Numbered from the stretch's first letter, positions 15,703-26,118 are shown. The stretch is 38,996 bases of DNA from Pasteurella testudinis DSM 23072 (GCF_900176075.1 NZ_FWWV01000015.1:203-39198), one strand, 5' to 3'. The notes: generated from the letters alone by a model not told the origin. Program-made: numbers and translations.

Positions 15703-16824
15703 ATGCTCGCCCAATCGTCAATTCATGCCCTTTTTGCTCACGCAGTATTGGACTGGTACCGTCAATACGGCCGCAAAGATCTGCCTTGGCAGCGCAACAA
15801 AACCCTGTATCAGGTCTGGCTGTCGGAAGTGATGTTGCAGCAGACGCAGGTTGCGACCGTGATCCCTTATTTCGAACGCTTTATGGCGACGTTTCCCGAT
15901 GTGGTTTCTTTGGCAAATGCGCCGATCGATGAGGTGCTGCATTTATGGACAGGGCTGGGATATTACGCCCGCGCGCGCAATTTGCATAAAGCGGCGCAAG
16001 TGATCTTCGATCAACATCACGGGCAATTTCCGACCGATTTTGAACAGGTTTTGGCACTGCCCGGCGTGGGGCGCAGCACTGCCGGTGCGATTTTATCCTC
16101 GTGTTTAGATGCGCCTTATCCGATTTTAGACGGCAATGTGAAACGGGTTTTAGCCCGTTATTTTGCGCTGGACGGTTGGCCTGGCGAGAAAAAAGTCGGT
16201 GATCAATTATGGCAATATAGCGAACAGGTTACGCCGACAGCGCAAGTTGCCGATTTCAATCAGGCGATGATGGATTTAGGCGCAATGGTTTGCAGCCGTT
16301 CCAAACCAAAGTGCGGTTTGTGCCCGCTGCAAACCGATTGTCAGGCGAACCTGCAACAAAATTGGCAGGCTTATCCGGCTAAAAAACCGAAAAAAACCTT
16401 GCCGCAAAAACAAGCCTATTTTTTGATTTTGGCGGACGGACAACAGGTGTTGCTACAACAGCGTCCGCCGCAAGGGCTGTGGGGCGGCTTGTACTGTTTT
16501 CCGCAGTTTGACAGCAAAACCGCACTTTTAGCGTATTTGCAACGGCAGAATATCTGTGATTATCAGGAATGGGTGATGTTCCGCCACACGTTCAGCCATT
16601 TTCATCTGGATATTGTGCCGATTTATGCGCAAAAGTGCGGTCAGCCGGCGCAAATTAGCCAAAAAGTAGCGGAAAGTGCGGTCGAATACCGCAACAATGT
16701 ACCCGAAGCGAATAATTATTGGTATAATTTTCAATCACCGCCGAAAATCGGTTTGGCGACCCCGATGAAAAACTTATTATTACAATTACAGGCAATGCAA
16801 CCAAAGCAACATTCGCCTGTCTAA
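15703..16824 (+). CDS. mutY: Adenine DNA glycosylase
   Basis: This 373-residue base-excision repair enzyme removes adenine opposite 8-oxoguanine. The catalytic Glu42 lies in [10 protein letters not shown] and Asp143 in ILDGNVKRV, each offset by five from E. coli Glu37 and Asp138. The helix-hairpin-helix is [13 protein letters not shown]. The iron-sulfur loop has the C-x6-C-x2-C-x5-C spacing ([17 protein letters not shown]). The C-terminal third is the NUDIX-like domain that reads 8-oxoG. It heads the mutY-yggX-mltC cluster conserved in gammaproteobacteria. Four uptake signals lie inside the gene. Confidence 0.97.
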   Translation: MLAQSSIHALFAHAVLDWYRQYGRKDLPWQRNKTLYQVWLSEVMLQQTQVATVIPYFERFMATFPDVVSLANAPIDEVLHLWTGLGYYARARNLHKAAQVIFDQHHGQFPTDFEQVLALPGVGRSTAGAILSSCLDAPYPILDGNVKRVLARYFALDGWPGEKKVGDQLWQYSEQVTPTAQVADFNQAMMDLGAMVCSRSKPKCGLCPLQTDCQANLQQNWQAYPAKKPKKTLPQKQAYFLILADGQQVLLQQRPPQGLWGGLYCFPQFDSKTALLAYLQRQNICDYQEWVMFRHTFSHFHLDIVPIYAQKCGQPAQISQKVAESAVEYRNNVPEANNYWYNFQSPPKIGLATPMKNLLLQLQAMQPKQHSPV

Positions 16825-16861
16825 TAAACGATCTAATGTAAAAAGCAAAAAGGACTAGCAA

Positions 16862-17134
16862 ATGGCACGAACAGTTTATTGTGAATATTTAAAACAGGAA
16901 GCCGACGGCTTGGATTTCCAGCTGTATCCCGGCGAGTTGGGCAAGCGGATCTTCGATTCGATCAGCAAGCCGGCATGGGGCGAGTGGATGAAAAAGCAGA
17001 CCATGCTGGTGAATGAGAAAAAACTGAATATGATGAACGCCGAGCACCGCCAATTGCTGGAACAGGAAATGGTGAATTTTCTGTTTGAAGGCAAAGACGT
17101 TCATATCGAAGGTTATGTTCCCCCAAGCCAATAG
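16862..17134 (+). CDS. yggX: Fe(II)-trafficking protein YggX
   Basis: This 90-residue protein protects iron-sulfur clusters from oxidation and is thought to carry labile iron. It begins [19 protein letters not shown], with the single conserved Cys7, then [10 protein letters not shown] and the helical middle [15 protein letters not shown]. The SD AAGGAC precedes ATG 16862. It lies 37 bases after mutY and 12 before mltC, the same order as in E. coli. The pairing with MutY fits a shared role in oxidative damage. Confidence 0.96.
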   Translation: MARTVYCEYLKQEADGLDFQLYPGELGKRIFDSISKPAWGEWMKKQTMLVNEKKLNMMNAEHRQLLEQEMVNFLFEGKDVHIEGYVPPSQ

Positions 17135-17146
17135 CAGGTTTCGCCG

Positions 17147-18235
17147 ATGAAAAAATATTTACTGGTGCTATTGATTCCGTTTTTGGTTGCCTGTGGTTCT
17201 TCCTCGAAGAAAGGCAGCGGAATTGATTATGATGATGCGTTTGCCAAAGATTTGCGCGGTCTGGATATCCTGACCGGTCAATTTTCACATAATATCGATC
17301 GCAAATGGGGCGTGAACGAACTGCTGGTTGCCAGCCGCAAGGATTACGTCAAATATACCGATCAATACAACACCCGCAGCCATATCAGCTTTGACGAAGG
17401 CAAAATCACCATCGAAACACAAGGTATGGACGCCTACCGTTTGAAAAAATCGATTGTGCACACGTTGATGATGGGCTCGGACGCCAACGGAATCGACTTG
17501 TTTGCCGACGGTGATGCGCCGATCAGTTCGCGTCCGTTTTTGTCGGGGCAGGTGGTCGATCATAAAGGCGTTACGATCAACAATTTGGATCGGGCTAACG
17601 AGTTCGCCAATTATTTGTTGCAAAATAGCTTGCAAACCCGTCGTTTGGGCAACGGCCAGCTGGTGGAATATGTCACGATTCCGATGATTGCCAACCACGT
17701 CAATGTGCGTGCGCAAAAATATGTGCCGTTCGTGCGCCGTGCCGCGCGGCATTACAATATCGACGAGAGCCTGATTTTGGCGATTATGCAAACCGAATCG
17801 AGTTTTAACCCTTATGCCATTAGTTATGCCAATGCGATGGGGTTAATGCAGGTCGTGCCGCACACCGCCGGACGTGATGTGTTTAAAATCGTAAAAAATC
17901 GGTCAGGACAACCGAGCAAAGAATATTTGTTCGATCCGCATCAAAATATTGATGCCGGTGTGGCTTACCTATCCATTTTGCAAAACAGTTATTTAGCCGG
18001 TATCACCGATCCGTCGTCCAAACGTTACGCCATGATCTCCGCTTATAACAGCGGCGCCGGTGCGGTGCTGCGGGTATTCGATCAGGACAAAACCATGGCG
18101 ATAGAAAAAATCAATCGCTTACTGCCCGAGCAAGTATACCGCACTTTGACCACCCGACATCCGTCGGCACAGGCGCGTAATTATTTGGTGAAAGTGGATT
18201 CGGCGCAAAAGAAATATCGCGTGCGTGCTAATTAA
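17147..18235 (+). CDS. mltC: Membrane-bound lytic murein transglycosylase C
   Basis: This 362-residue outer-membrane lipoprotein cleaves peptidoglycan glycan strands. The signal peptide ends in lipobox LVA-C16. The N-terminal domain is the MltC-specific region, and the C-terminal half is the SLT domain with catalytic Glu217 in [13 protein letters not shown], the same number as in E. coli MltC. The motifs GLMQVVP and AYNSGAGAV complete the fold. It lies 12 bases after yggX. A uptake signal (about 18140) is inside the 3' end. Confidence 0.96.
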   Translation: MKKYLLVLLIPFLVACGSSSKKGSGIDYDDAFAKDLRGLDILTGQFSHNIDRKWGVNELLVASRKDYVKYTDQYNTRSHISFDEGKITIETQGMDAYRLKKSIVHTLMMGSDANGIDLFADGDAPISSRPFLSGQVVDHKGVTINNLDRANEFANYLLQNSLQTRRLGNGQLVEYVTIPMIANHVNVRAQKYVPFVRRAARHYNIDESLILAIMQTESSFNPYAISYANAMGLMQVVPHTAGRDVFKIVKNRSGQPSKEYLFDPHQNIDAGVAYLSILQNSYLAGITDPSSKRYAMISAYNSGAGAVLRVFDQDKTMAIEKINRLLPEQVYRTLTTRHPSAQARNYLVKVDSAQKKYRVRAN

Positions 18236-18320
18236 TAATCAGTTTGCGGACTAAAAATAAACGCTTTGCACACAAAGCGTGCAAACAAGCGGTGCGGTGA
18301 AAGTTTTTTTAAAATAGAGG

Positions 18321-18349
18321 TTGACTTGAAAGCGAAAAAAACGTTTAAT
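18321..18349 (+). promoter_or_regulatory. Promoter of the tRNA-Phe/tRNA-Asn unit
   Basis: TTGACT (18321-18326) and TTTAAT (18344-18349) stand 17 bases apart, 18 bases upstream of tRNA-Phe. They are the best sigma70-type match before the tRNA pair. Confidence 0.65.
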
Positions 18350-18367
18350 ACGCACCACTGATGAGTT

Positions 18368-18443
18368 GCCTCGATAGCTCAGTCGGTAGAGCAGGGGATT
18401 GAAAATCCCCGTGTCGGTGGTTCGATTCCGCCTCGAGGCACCA
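18368..18443 (+). tRNA. tRNA-Phe (GAA)
   Basis: A 76-base cloverleaf. Acceptor stem GCCTCGA pairs with TCGAGGC, discriminator A and encoded CCA follow. The D arm contains AGCTCAGTCGGTAGAGC, the anticodon loop is ATTGAAAAT with anticodon GAA, and the T arm has GGTTCGATTCC. It is followed after four bases by tRNA-Asn, so both should come from one transcript. Confidence 0.97.
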
Positions 18444-18447
18444 CTTT

Positions 18448-18523
18448 TCCTCCTTAGTTCAGTCGGTAGAACGGCGGACTGTTAATCCGTATGTCGCTGG
18501 TTCAAGTCCAGCAGGAGGAGCCA
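18448..18523 (+). tRNA. tRNA-Asn (GTT)
   Basis: A 76-base cloverleaf. Acceptor stem TCCTCCT pairs with AGGAGGA, discriminator G and encoded CCA. The D arm contains TTAGTTCAGTCGGTAGAAC, the anticodon loop is CTGTTAA with anticodon GTT, and the T arm has GGTTCAAGTCC. Confidence 0.97.
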
Positions 18524-18532
18524 TTATTTACG

Positions 18533-18561
18533 ACCCGTTGAGTTTACTCAGCGGGTTTTTT
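18533..18561 (+). terminator. Terminator of the tRNA unit
   Basis: CCCGTTGAG and CTCAGCGGG form a 9-bp stem (one G-U) with loop TTTA, followed by TTTTTT. It stands 10 bases after tRNA-Asn and is a standard Rho-independent terminator. Confidence 0.92.
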
Positions 18562-18774
18562 CGTTTTACAGTCCCTTCGTCATTGCGCTCGCAAACACCT
18601 TGTTAAGCGCGACCGCACTTTCTATCCCTACCGATTTGCTTTGGTTTATCTCTGTGGCGTTTGTTCAGCGTAAACCGGATTTTGCTTTCATATAATTTTG
18701 CATACGTTATTATAAAAGTACTGACACCCACCCTGTGACGTCGCCAACGGTATTTTGCCGTTTTCGGAGCAATT

Positions 18775-20562
18775 GTGAACAAAAACATCAAATCATTGCT
18801 GATCGGTCTGTTGTTAATCGTACTGGCTTACAGTTTTTGGTACAGTGCGCCGTGGTTGCAGCTGTGCTACGGGTTGGCTTTGTTTTTATTCGGGATGCAG
18901 TGTATCGAAGAGGGGCTGCACCATGCGGCGGGCGGCACGCTTGAACGCATGATGGCAAAAAGTACCGCAACACCCGGCAAGGGGCTGTTGTTCGGTATGG
19001 GGGCGACTTTTATCTTGCAGTCGAGCACGTTGGTGTCCTTGCTTACGATAGCGTTTTTGAGTACCGGATTGATTGGCTTGGCTGGTGGGATTGCCGTCAT
19101 TTTGGGAACTAATCTGGGGGCGACCAGCGGTATCTGGCTGCTGGCACTGGCTGGGCAAAGTATCAGCTTGAGTCCGGCGGCGGTGCCGATGCTGGTATTT
19201 GGAATTCTGCTGGGTTTTTTCAAAGCCAAAGCCAAGCCGATAGGGCGTGTTTTGCTTGGTATTGCCCTGATTTTTATCGGGATTGACGCAATTAAAAACG
19301 GTTTTCAAGATATCGGCAGTCAAGTCGAATTCACGGGTATGCAAGTCAGCGGCATGACGGAAATCGCCCTGTTCAGCGGTATTGGCTTGCTGCTGACCAT
19401 TGTGCTGCAATCGTCACATGCCACGCTGATTTTGACCTTGGCGGCGTTGGCCGGCGGTCAGATTAGCTTGGCACAGGCGTTCGCCATTGCCGTCGGCTCG
19501 AACGTGGGCAGCAGCGTTTCCACTGCCGTGGTCGGTATGCTCGGCAGTGAACGCAGCGGTCAACGGCTGGCGCTGGCGCATTTGTTGTTTAATGTGGTCA
19601 CGGCGGTGTTATCACTGTTGTTATGGTTGCCGCTGACACGGTTGGTGATGTGGCTGGCGGCTTGGGCTGAAATGAATCCGCTGTTACAACTGGCGTTGTT
19701 TCACACCTTATTCAACTTATTGGGACTGGTGCTCTTTTGGAAGCTGCAAAGCCGATTGGCGGCACAGTTGCTGAGCTGGCTGCCGGAGAAAAGCGAGGAA
19801 GGCAATTTGTTGCCGGACGACCGGCAACAGCTACAGCTGCGTTATCTGAATGATAACGTTCTGCGTGCGGGCGATACCGCCATGCGGGCGCTGTTTCAGT
19901 AGATCCGTCATTTAAGCGCCTTAAGTCTGGAAGTGATCTGTCATGTGTTGTTTATTCCCACCGAACAACTGTACCAAAGCGACGGGGACGAACAAAGCGA
20001 ACTGCCGCCGCCCAAACTACCGCTACGCCTTGACGCACAACAGATTTATGAGCGCCAAATCAAACCGCTATATAGCGAGTTGCTGGATTTCACCAGTAAA
20101 ATGGAGGTTGCTGATAGCCAGCAGCAACAGCTGGCTGCTGCTCATATGGCGGTGTCGCAGATGATGGCGATTGTGAAAGACAGCAAACATTTGCAGAAAA
20201 ATATGCAACTTTACCTGCAGCAGCCGCAATCAGTGCTTTATCGCGATTACCTGCGCCTGCGCAAACATTTGTTTAAAACCTTGTGCCTGTTCCGCCGTAT
20301 CGCCAACGAACCTGCCGGCAGCAATCAGTGGCAGCAAGAAATGGACAACTTGAACAAACATCTTGCCGGTTTGGAAACCTTTCGCGGCAGGGTGATGGTC
20401 AAATTGCGCAATGGCGAAATTGACGGCTGGCAAACCTCGTCCCTGATGAACGATAGCAATTATGCCCGTCGTATCGGTTATGGGGTGATCGAGATTTTGA
20501 ATATCGCCAGTCTGGAGCTGCCACAAGGAATTGGCGCATTGTCGGCAAGCGAGTCGATTTAA
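18775..20562 (+). pseudogene. Na/phosphate symporter (YjbB/NptA type) with internal TAG
   Basis: The reading frame gives a Na/Pi-cotransporter from GTG 18775 (SD GGAG). It has the paired membrane repeats with QSSTLVSLL and GTNLGATSG, then QSSHATLI and GSNVGSSVS. After residue 375 there is one TAG (19900-19902, context CAG-TAG-ATC). The same frame then continues without a break through IRHLSALSL into a 200-residue PhoU-like helical domain to 20562. Removing the stop gives about 595 codons, as expected of an NptA-PhoU fusion. TAG probably arose from CAG (Gln). Options: nonsense pseudogene, two separate proteins (a GTG at 19933 could restart), amber read-through, or sequencing error. Confidence 0.85.
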
Positions 20563-20663
20563 TTCCGCTTAATTCGCTTGCCGCATAATCCCATTTTCAC
20601 TTACTTCAAATTTCTATTACAATAGCGCTAATTCATTCAAATAACCAAATAAGGCAGGACAAG

Positions 20664-21590
20664 ATGATTATCGTAACAGGTGGCGCAGGATTTATCGGCA
20701 GTAATATCGTGAAAGCGTTAAACGAGCTTGGGCGCAATGATATTTTGGTGGTGGATAATTTAACCGACGGCACGAAATTCGCCAATTTGGTCGATTTGGA
20801 TATTGCCGATTATTGTGACAAAGAGGATTTTATCGCCTCGGTTATCGCCGGTGATGATTTCGGCGAGATTGAGGCGGTGTTCCACGAGGGCGCGTGTTCC
20901 GCCACCACCGAATGGAACGGCAAATACATTATGAGCAACAACTACGAATACTCCAAAGAGTTGCTACACTACTGCTTGGATCGCCGCATTCCGTTTTTCT
21001 ATGCTTCGTCGGCGGCGACCTACGGTGACAAAACCGAATTTAAGGAAGCGCGCGAATTCGAAGGGCCGTTGAATGTGTACGGCTATTCCAAATTCCTGTT
21101 CGACCAATATGTGCGCGAAATCCTGCCGGAAGCGGAATCGCCGGTGTGTGGTTTCCGTTATTTCAATGTTTACGGCCCGCGCGAAAACCACAAAGGCAGT
21201 ATGGCGAGCGTGGCGTTTCATCTGAATAACCAAATTTTAAAAGGCGAAAATCCGAAACTGTTTGCCGGCAGCGAACATTTCCGCCGCGATTTCGTGTATG
21301 TCGGCGATGTGGCGCAAGTGAATATCTGGTGCTGGCAAAACGGAATTTCAGGCATTTACAACTGCGGCACCGGCAATGCGGAATCGTTTGAAGAGGTCGC
21401 CAAAGCGGTGGTGAAATTCCATCAAACGGGACAAATCGAAACCATTCCGTTCCCCGACCATCTGAAAAGCCGTTATCAGGAATATACCCAAGCCGATTTA
21501 ACCAATCTGCGCGCCACCGGTTACGACAAACCATTCAAAACCGTTGCCGAAGGGGTGGCGGAATATATGGCATGGTTAAATAAAAAATAA
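20664..21590 (+). CDS. hldD: ADP-L-glycero-D-manno-heptose 6-epimerase
   Basis: This 308-residue NADP-dependent epimerase makes ADP-L-glycero-D-manno-heptose for the lipopolysaccharide inner core. It begins with the Rossmann loop [10 protein letters not shown]. The catalytic Y-x-x-x-K is Tyr139-G-Y-S-Lys143. ASSAATYG precedes it and [10 protein letters not shown] follows. It is also called rfaD. The SD AAGGCAGGA lies before ATG 20664. It is followed after 19 bases by waaF, which uses its product, so the two form an operon. Confidence 0.97.
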   Translation: MIIVTGGAGFIGSNIVKALNELGRNDILVVDNLTDGTKFANLVDLDIADYCDKEDFIASVIAGDDFGEIEAVFHEGACSATTEWNGKYIMSNNYEYSKELLHYCLDRRIPFFYASSAATYGDKTEFKEAREFEGPLNVYGYSKFLFDQYVREILPEAESPVCGFRYFNVYGPRENHKGSMASVAFHLNNQILKGENPKLFAGSEHFRRDFVYVGDVAQVNIWCWQNGISGIYNCGTGNAESFEEVAKAVVKFHQTGQIETIPFPDHLKSRYQEYTQADLTNLRATGYDKPFKTVAEGVAEYMAWLNKK

Positions 21591-21609
21591 TCAACGGGCG
21601 GCAACAGCG

Positions 21610-22665
21610 ATGAAAATTTTGGTAATCGGACCGTCTTGGGTCGGCGATATGATGATGTCGCACAGCTTGTATCAAGTGTTGAAACAGCGCTATCCCGATT
21701 GTGTGATTGATGTGATGGCGCCGAATTGGTGTCGGGCGTTGCTGGCGAGAATGCCCGAAGTCAACAAGGCGATTGCAATGCCGATCGGGCATGGCAGTTT
21801 TGCCTTAGGCGAGCGTTACCGTTTGGGAAAAGCGCTGCGCAATCAATATGATCAAGCGATTATTTTGCCCAATTCGCTGAAATCGGCACTTATTCCGTTG
21901 TTTGCCAAGATTGCGCAACGGCGCGGTTGGAAAGGCGAAAGCCGCTATTTCCTGCTGAATGACTTGCGCAGTAACAAACAGGATTATCCGTTAATGGTGC
22001 AGCGCTACACCGCACTTGCCTTTGAGAAAAGTGCGGTTCCGGCGGCTGACGAATTGCCGATGCCGTACCCTTATTTGCAAACCGAGAGCAAACAGCTGGC
22101 AAAGACCAAGGCGAAATTCGAAAAACAGACCGCACTTGCCGAACAACGCCCGATTATCGGTTTTTGTCCGGGGGCGGAATTCGGACCGGCGAAACGCTGG
22201 CCGCATTACCATTATGCCAAACTGGCAGAATTGCTGATTGCACAAGGCTACCAAATCCATATTTTCGGCTCAAGCAAAGACGACAGCGTCGCCGAACAGA
22301 TCCGTAACAGCCTGCCGACCGCACTTCAGCGCTACTGTATTAATCTCGCCGGACAAACCCAGTTGGAAGAGGCGATCGACCTGCTTTCATGCTGCACCGC
22401 CGTGGTCAGCAACGACTCCGGCTTAATGCACATCGCCGCCGCCTTGCAACGCCCGTTGGTTGCGCTCTACGGCCCGACCAGTCCGCAGTATACCCCGCCG
22501 CTAGCGGATAAAGTTGAGATAATCCGCTTGATCGACGGCGGTTTAATCAAAGTGCGCAAAGGTAGTGACAGCGCAGAGGGCTATCACCAAAGTTTGATTG
22601 ATATTCAACCGGAGCTGGTGCTGGAGAAATTGACCGCACTTTTGGTTGTTGAACACCTGAATTAG
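21610..22665 (+). CDS. waaF: ADP-heptose:LPS heptosyltransferase II
   Basis: This 351-residue GT9 glycosyltransferase adds the second heptose to the lipopolysaccharide inner core at the cytoplasmic face. The N-terminus MKILVIGPSWVGDMMMSHSL includes the conserved catalytic Asp13. The donor-binding C-terminal half has GFCPGAEFGPAKRWP and SNDSGLMHIAAAL. It is also called rfaF. Five exact uptake signals lie in this gene, one of the densest groups in the window. In E. coli waaC follows directly; here waaC lies about 5 kb away beyond the deo genes. Confidence 0.96.
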   Translation: MKILVIGPSWVGDMMMSHSLYQVLKQRYPDCVIDVMAPNWCRALLARMPEVNKAIAMPIGHGSFALGERYRLGKALRNQYDQAIILPNSLKSALIPLFAKIAQRRGWKGESRYFLLNDLRSNKQDYPLMVQRYTALAFEKSAVPAADELPMPYPYLQTESKQLAKTKAKFEKQTALAEQRPIIGFCPGAEFGPAKRWPHYHYAKLAELLIAQGYQIHIFGSSKDDSVAEQIRNSLPTALQRYCINLAGQTQLEEAIDLLSCCTAVVSNDSGLMHIAAALQRPLVALYGPTSPQYTPPLADKVEIIRLIDGGLIKVRKGSDSAEGYHQSLIDIQPELVLEKLTALLVVEHLN

Positions 22666-22718
22666 TAGGGCGCTGAATAAAAGTATTTACCACGTTTAGC
22701 GATCTGCTTTACAAAACA

Positions 22719-22747
22719 GGGTTAAATCCATTTATCAGATTTAACCC
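22719..22747. terminator. Bidirectional terminator between waaF and deoX
   Basis: GGGTTAAATC (22719-22728) and GATTTAACCC (22738-22747) form a perfect 10-bp stem with a 9-base loop between convergent genes. The plus strand continues TTGTTGTTT and the minus strand TGTTTTG, so it may work both ways. Confidence 0.75.
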
Positions 22748-22770
22748 TTGTTGTTTAATACGGTGACAGT

Positions 22771-23784
22771 TTATTCAATCCCGGTTGTCACTGAAAAACA
22801 TCGGCTTTCATGCGGTGATAACATTATCAATGTGCCGTTGCGTTGCGCCGCTAAGTAACCTTCAGGGCGGCAGGTTGCCGGTAAAACAAAGGCACCGACT
22901 TGTTGATCGGCATTATAAAGAATCCAGCGTGTGGCATAATTAAATTGTGCAGATGAGAATCGAGTGGTGTAGGTATGCCCGTTTGGCGACTGCATACGAT
23001 ATTCCAAATCTTGTTGATATTGCTGTAGGTTATCCATAAAGAATACGATTTCGGGATTATACATCTGATCGTTGTCTAAGCGGTTTAACACATAGTCACC
23101 CCGCTTAATTTTTTCATTAAACTCAGACCATTCTGCGGTCGGTTTAACGTGAGCCGGTATTGATTCGCGCAATGTGATCGCCGATTGCGGAATATTTTGG
23201 CTGAAAGTTGCACCATGTTCATAGCAGTAATTCATGTGGCACATATATTGTAACGGCATTTCAACACTGGCAAGGTTGGTGACTTGCATTTGAATATCAA
23301 ACAAACTGCTGTTTGCGGTTAAAATCACTTTTGGTTGTGCCAGATAGTGGTCGCCGAAACCTTTAACGTATTCGTATTCGCTACAGATCGCCACGCGATC
23401 ATTGTCCAATTCTAACCAAGCTTTGTCCATCGGCGCACAAGGCATTTCGCCATGTAGCGGGTGCGTGTCTTCCGGCGCAGGGCAACCGTTGCGGATCAAA
23501 CCGGAGTGAAAGCAGAAACAGCCGTAGGTATCAATAATTTCATTACCTAATTTGGGCTCGCTGAACATATTTTTCATTTTCAGGCTGTGTCCGTTAAAAC
23601 AGGCGTCCCATATAATCTGCCCATAAAAAGGCAATACGATAATAAATCCTCTGCGATTACTGAGTTTTACCGCTTCAATACCGGAATGATATTTAAATGC
23701 CTCAACGGTGATGTGCTCATTTTGCAGCAAAATTTTCGCTTCCGTGGTGAACAGTTCTTTGAATAAATGAATGGTACTTTTCAT
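22771..23784 (-). CDS. deoX: DeoX-like protein, DUF4432 (aldose-epimerase-like)
   Basis: This 337-residue cytoplasmic protein belongs to the DUF4432 group of galactose-mutarotase-like folds. Seen: FYGQIIWDACFNG, then YGCFCFHSGLIRNGCP with HPLHGEMPCAPMD and, later, CHMNYCYEHGATF, giving the conserved His residues of the family. Salmonella has a similar gene, deoX, at the end of its deoxyribose operon; its role is not established, perhaps anomer interconversion. Here it is the last gene of deoK-deoP-deoX, 15 bases after deoP. The gene is named by context and overall likeness. Confidence 0.72.
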   Translation of the reverse strand: MKSTIHLFKELFTTEAKILLQNEHITVEAFKYHSGIEAVKLSNRRGFIIVLPFYGQIIWDACFNGHSLKMKNMFSEPKLGNEIIDTYGCFCFHSGLIRNGCPAPEDTHPLHGEMPCAPMDKAWLELDNDRVAICSEYEYVKGFGDHYLAQPKVILTANSSLFDIQMQVTNLASVEMPLQYMCHMNYCYEHGATFSQNIPQSAITLRESIPAHVKPTAEWSEFNEKIKRGDYVLNRLDNDQMYNPEIVFFMDNLQQYQQDLEYRMQSPNGHTYTTRFSSAQFNYATRWILYNADQQVGAFVLPATCRPEGYLAAQRNGTLIMLSPHESRCFSVTTGIE

Positions 23785-23799
23785 ATTCTATTCCTTCCC

Positions 23800-25092
23800 T
23801 TAATTCTGTTTGGTTTCATGACGTTTGCCGTAAAAATAGTAACCGACATAGGCAAAGCAAAAGAGCGGTACGATAAAGGCGTGCTGAATCGAGCCGATGG
23901 AATCGGATACCAAGCCGTGGATTGCCGGTACAACGGCAGCTCCGATGATCGACATCACGACAACCGCACCGGCGACTTCGCGGTGTTCTTGTTCGACTGT
24001 TTCCAAAACGGAAGCATAGATGGTTGCCCAGCAAGGTCCGAATAGTGCGCTGGCAAAAATAGCGGCGTAAACGGCTGAGAAATTAGGCACAAAAGCGGTA
24101 TAAGCCAACGTGATTACCCCTAAGACCGAATACCAAAACAGTACCCAGTTCGGTTTGAATTTTGCCATTAAGAAGTTGGCGATAAATTTTCCGACAAAGA
24201 ATCCGATAAAGCTATAGACCATAAAATCAGAGGCATCGCGTTCGTTCATATTGCTTAAATTCAGCGCCAGACGAATGGTAAAAGACCAGACCGCAACCTG
24301 CATGCCGACATAGAGAAATTGAGCGATTATGCCTTTTTTGAAGGCGCTGTTGGTGGCAAGATATTTTAAGGTATCAATAAAATGAATCTCTGATTTTTTA
24401 TCTTCATTGACTGCTTTACATTTTGGAAATTGAGTGATTAAAAAGAGAATTGCCACAGCGATTAGAACAAAAATCAGGTATTTATACGGTTGCAGTGTAT
24501 GTTCTAACATCGCAAGTTTAAAATCATGCAATTGTTCAGGGGTCATGCCGATCATTTGTTCTTCTAAACTTGCCCCCTCTTGAAAGATAAGGTATTTACC
24601 GAGCAAAATACCGAAGATTGCACCGATCGGATAGAATGTTTGACTAATATTCAAGCGTAGGGTGGCATAATCTTTATGCCCGATCATTGAGCTGTAAGTG
24701 TTGGCGGAGGTTTCTAAAAAACTTAACCCAATGGCGATGGAAAAAATAGCCGCTAAAAACATGGTGTAAGTCGCCATATGCGAAGCCGGATAAAACATCA
24801 AACAGCCGCCGATATATAAGGTTAAACCGATTAAAATAGCAATTTTATAACTGGTTTTTTTAATGACCAAGGAGGCGGGAATCGCAATTAAAAAGTAGCC
24901 GCCGTAGAATGCGCTTTGCACTAAGGCACTGGCGAAATCGCTTAAGGTGAATACGCTTTTAAATTGGGTGATTAAAATATCATTTAAACTGGCGGCAGCC
25001 CCCCATAAAGGAAATAGGCAGGAGAGCAGGATAAATTGAAAGAGCGGTGTTCTGTTCAGATAGCCGTCGGGCATTTGGATAATATTTTTCAT
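23800..25092 (-). CDS. deoP: Deoxyribose permease, FucP-type MFS
   Basis: This 430-residue sugar:proton symporter is of the FucP family with about twelve membrane segments. Seen: LLSCLFPLWGAAASLNDILI, then FLETSANTYSSMIG and LNISQTFYPIGAIFG, all FucP-family patterns. The second half has QFLYVGMQVAVWSF and SALFGPCWATIYAS. In Salmonella the deoxyribose permease DeoP is also a FucP relative next to deoK. Here deoP lies between deoK (11 bases upstream) and deoX, so the substrate is most likely 2-deoxy-D-ribose. The N-terminus agrees with ATG 25092 (SD AAGGAAC). Confidence 0.82.
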   Translation of the reverse strand: MKNIIQMPDGYLNRTPLFQFILLSCLFPLWGAAASLNDILITQFKSVFTLSDFASALVQSAFYGGYFLIAIPASLVIKKTSYKIAILIGLTLYIGGCLMFYPASHMATYTMFLAAIFSIAIGLSFLETSANTYSSMIGHKDYATLRLNISQTFYPIGAIFGILLGKYLIFQEGASLEEQMIGMTPEQLHDFKLAMLEHTLQPYKYLIFVLIAVAILFLITQFPKCKAVNEDKKSEIHFIDTLKYLATNSAFKKGIIAQFLYVGMQVAVWSFTIRLALNLSNMNERDASDFMVYSFIGFFVGKFIANFLMAKFKPNWVLFWYSVLGVITLAYTAFVPNFSAVYAAIFASALFGPCWATIYASVLETVEQEHREVAGAVVVMSIIGAAVVPAIHGLVSDSIGSIQHAFIVPLFCFAYVGYYFYGKRHETKQN

Positions 25093-25103
25093 GGTCGGGT
25101 TCC

Positions 25104-26027
25104 TTAGGATAATTGCGCCTGTTTAAAGGCGTTAAATTCGACTTGATTAGGATAAGAAGATTGTGTTCCTTTACCGGTGACACTGTATGCGGCAAATAAA
25201 GAGGCTTCCTTCATGGCTTCGAGTACATTGCCCGTTTGCATATAATGTTGGGCAAAACAGCCGATAAAGGCGTCTCCGGCACCGCTGGTATCGACCGCTT
25301 GCACCTTGCAAGGCGGTACTTGAATAACCTGATCTCCGTGCAGCCAAACAGAGCCTTTGGCGCCTAAGGTCACAATCACGTTTTTCAATCCTTTTTCCAG
25401 CAAGGAGCGGGCGGCCGCTTGAATCTGCGTCATATTGGCGACCGGCATTGCGGTTAATATTTCTAACTCGGTCTCGTTCGGCATAAAGAAATCGCACTTG
25501 CAGGCATATTCGAGTGAGAGTGCTTTACTGGCCGGCGCAGGATTTAAAATCACCTGTATGCCGTGGTGATTGGCAAAATCAATGGCGTAATACACGGTTT
25601 CCAGTGGGATCTCTAATTGCAGAATGATTAACTTGCACTGTTTCAGCGCTGCGGCGGCGCGATCGATATCTTCGGGTTGCAAATGCGCATTGGCGCCTTT
25701 GATAATCAAAATCCGATTTTGTGAACTGGAGTCGACAAAAATAGGCGCAACACCGCTGGAAACGCCGCTGACCTTTTCAACATACTGCGTATCAATCCCG
25801 TTTTGTTGAAAGTTGCGAATGGTGTTATCGGCGAAAATATCGTCACCGACTTTAGATAACATCATCACATTTGCGCCGGTGCGGGCGGCGGCAATTGCCT
25901 GATTTGCCCCTTTGCCGCCACAGCCCATGTGAAATGTAGGCGCTTCCAGCGTCTCTCCGGCTTTGGGCATTTGATCGACATAAGTGATCAAATCGACCAT
26001 ATTTGAACCAATGACAGCGATTTTCAT
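25104..26027 (-). CDS. deoK: Deoxyribokinase (PfkB family)
   Basis: This 307-residue PfkB/ribokinase-family kinase converts 2-deoxy-D-ribose to the 5-phosphate. Seen: MKIAVIGSNMVDLITYVDQM at the start, the GCGGKGANQA sugar loop (35-44), NPAPA (162-166), NETELEIL, and DTSGAGDAF (246-254) with catalytic Asp252. It resembles Salmonella DeoK more than plain ribokinase, notably in SNMVDLITY and TGKGTQSSYP. Plain ribokinase remains possible from sequence alone, but the deoC and deoP neighbours favour deoxyribose. The start at ATG 26027 has SD GGAGAA. It is divergent from deoC. Confidence 0.88.
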   Translation of the reverse strand: MKIAVIGSNMVDLITYVDQMPKAGETLEAPTFHMGCGGKGANQAIAAARTGANVMMLSKVGDDIFADNTIRNFQQNGIDTQYVEKVSGVSSGVAPIFVDSSSQNRILIIKGANAHLQPEDIDRAAAALKQCKLIILQLEIPLETVYYAIDFANHHGIQVILNPAPASKALSLEYACKCDFFMPNETELEILTAMPVANMTQIQAAARSLLEKGLKNVIVTLGAKGSVWLHGDQVIQVPPCKVQAVDTSGAGDAFIGCFAQHYMQTGNVLEAMKEASLFAAYSVTGKGTQSSYPNQVEFNAFKQAQLS

Positions 26028-26055
26028 AGCATTTTCTCCTTTGTGTTATAATTAA

Positions 26056-26118
26056 AACATTTTTGCGTTAAAAATAGTTTATAATAATAAAAATGTTAAA
26101 AAAGTTACATCGATCACA
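26056..26118. promoter_or_regulatory. deoK/deoC divergent control region
   Basis: An inverted pair, AACATTTTT (26056-26064) and AAAAATGTT (26089-26097), could be the operator of the DeoR-type regulator. AGTTACATCGATCACA (26103-26118) is a CRP-like site with a perfect right half (TCACA) and a weak left half. Both assignments are by position and pattern only. Confidence 0.5.

Noticed and set aside
25104..26027. Plain ribokinase (rbsK)
   Set aside because: Family motifs allow it, but there are no rbs transport genes, while deoP-like, deoX-like and deoC genes adjoin it. The start and end motifs resemble Salmonella DeoK.
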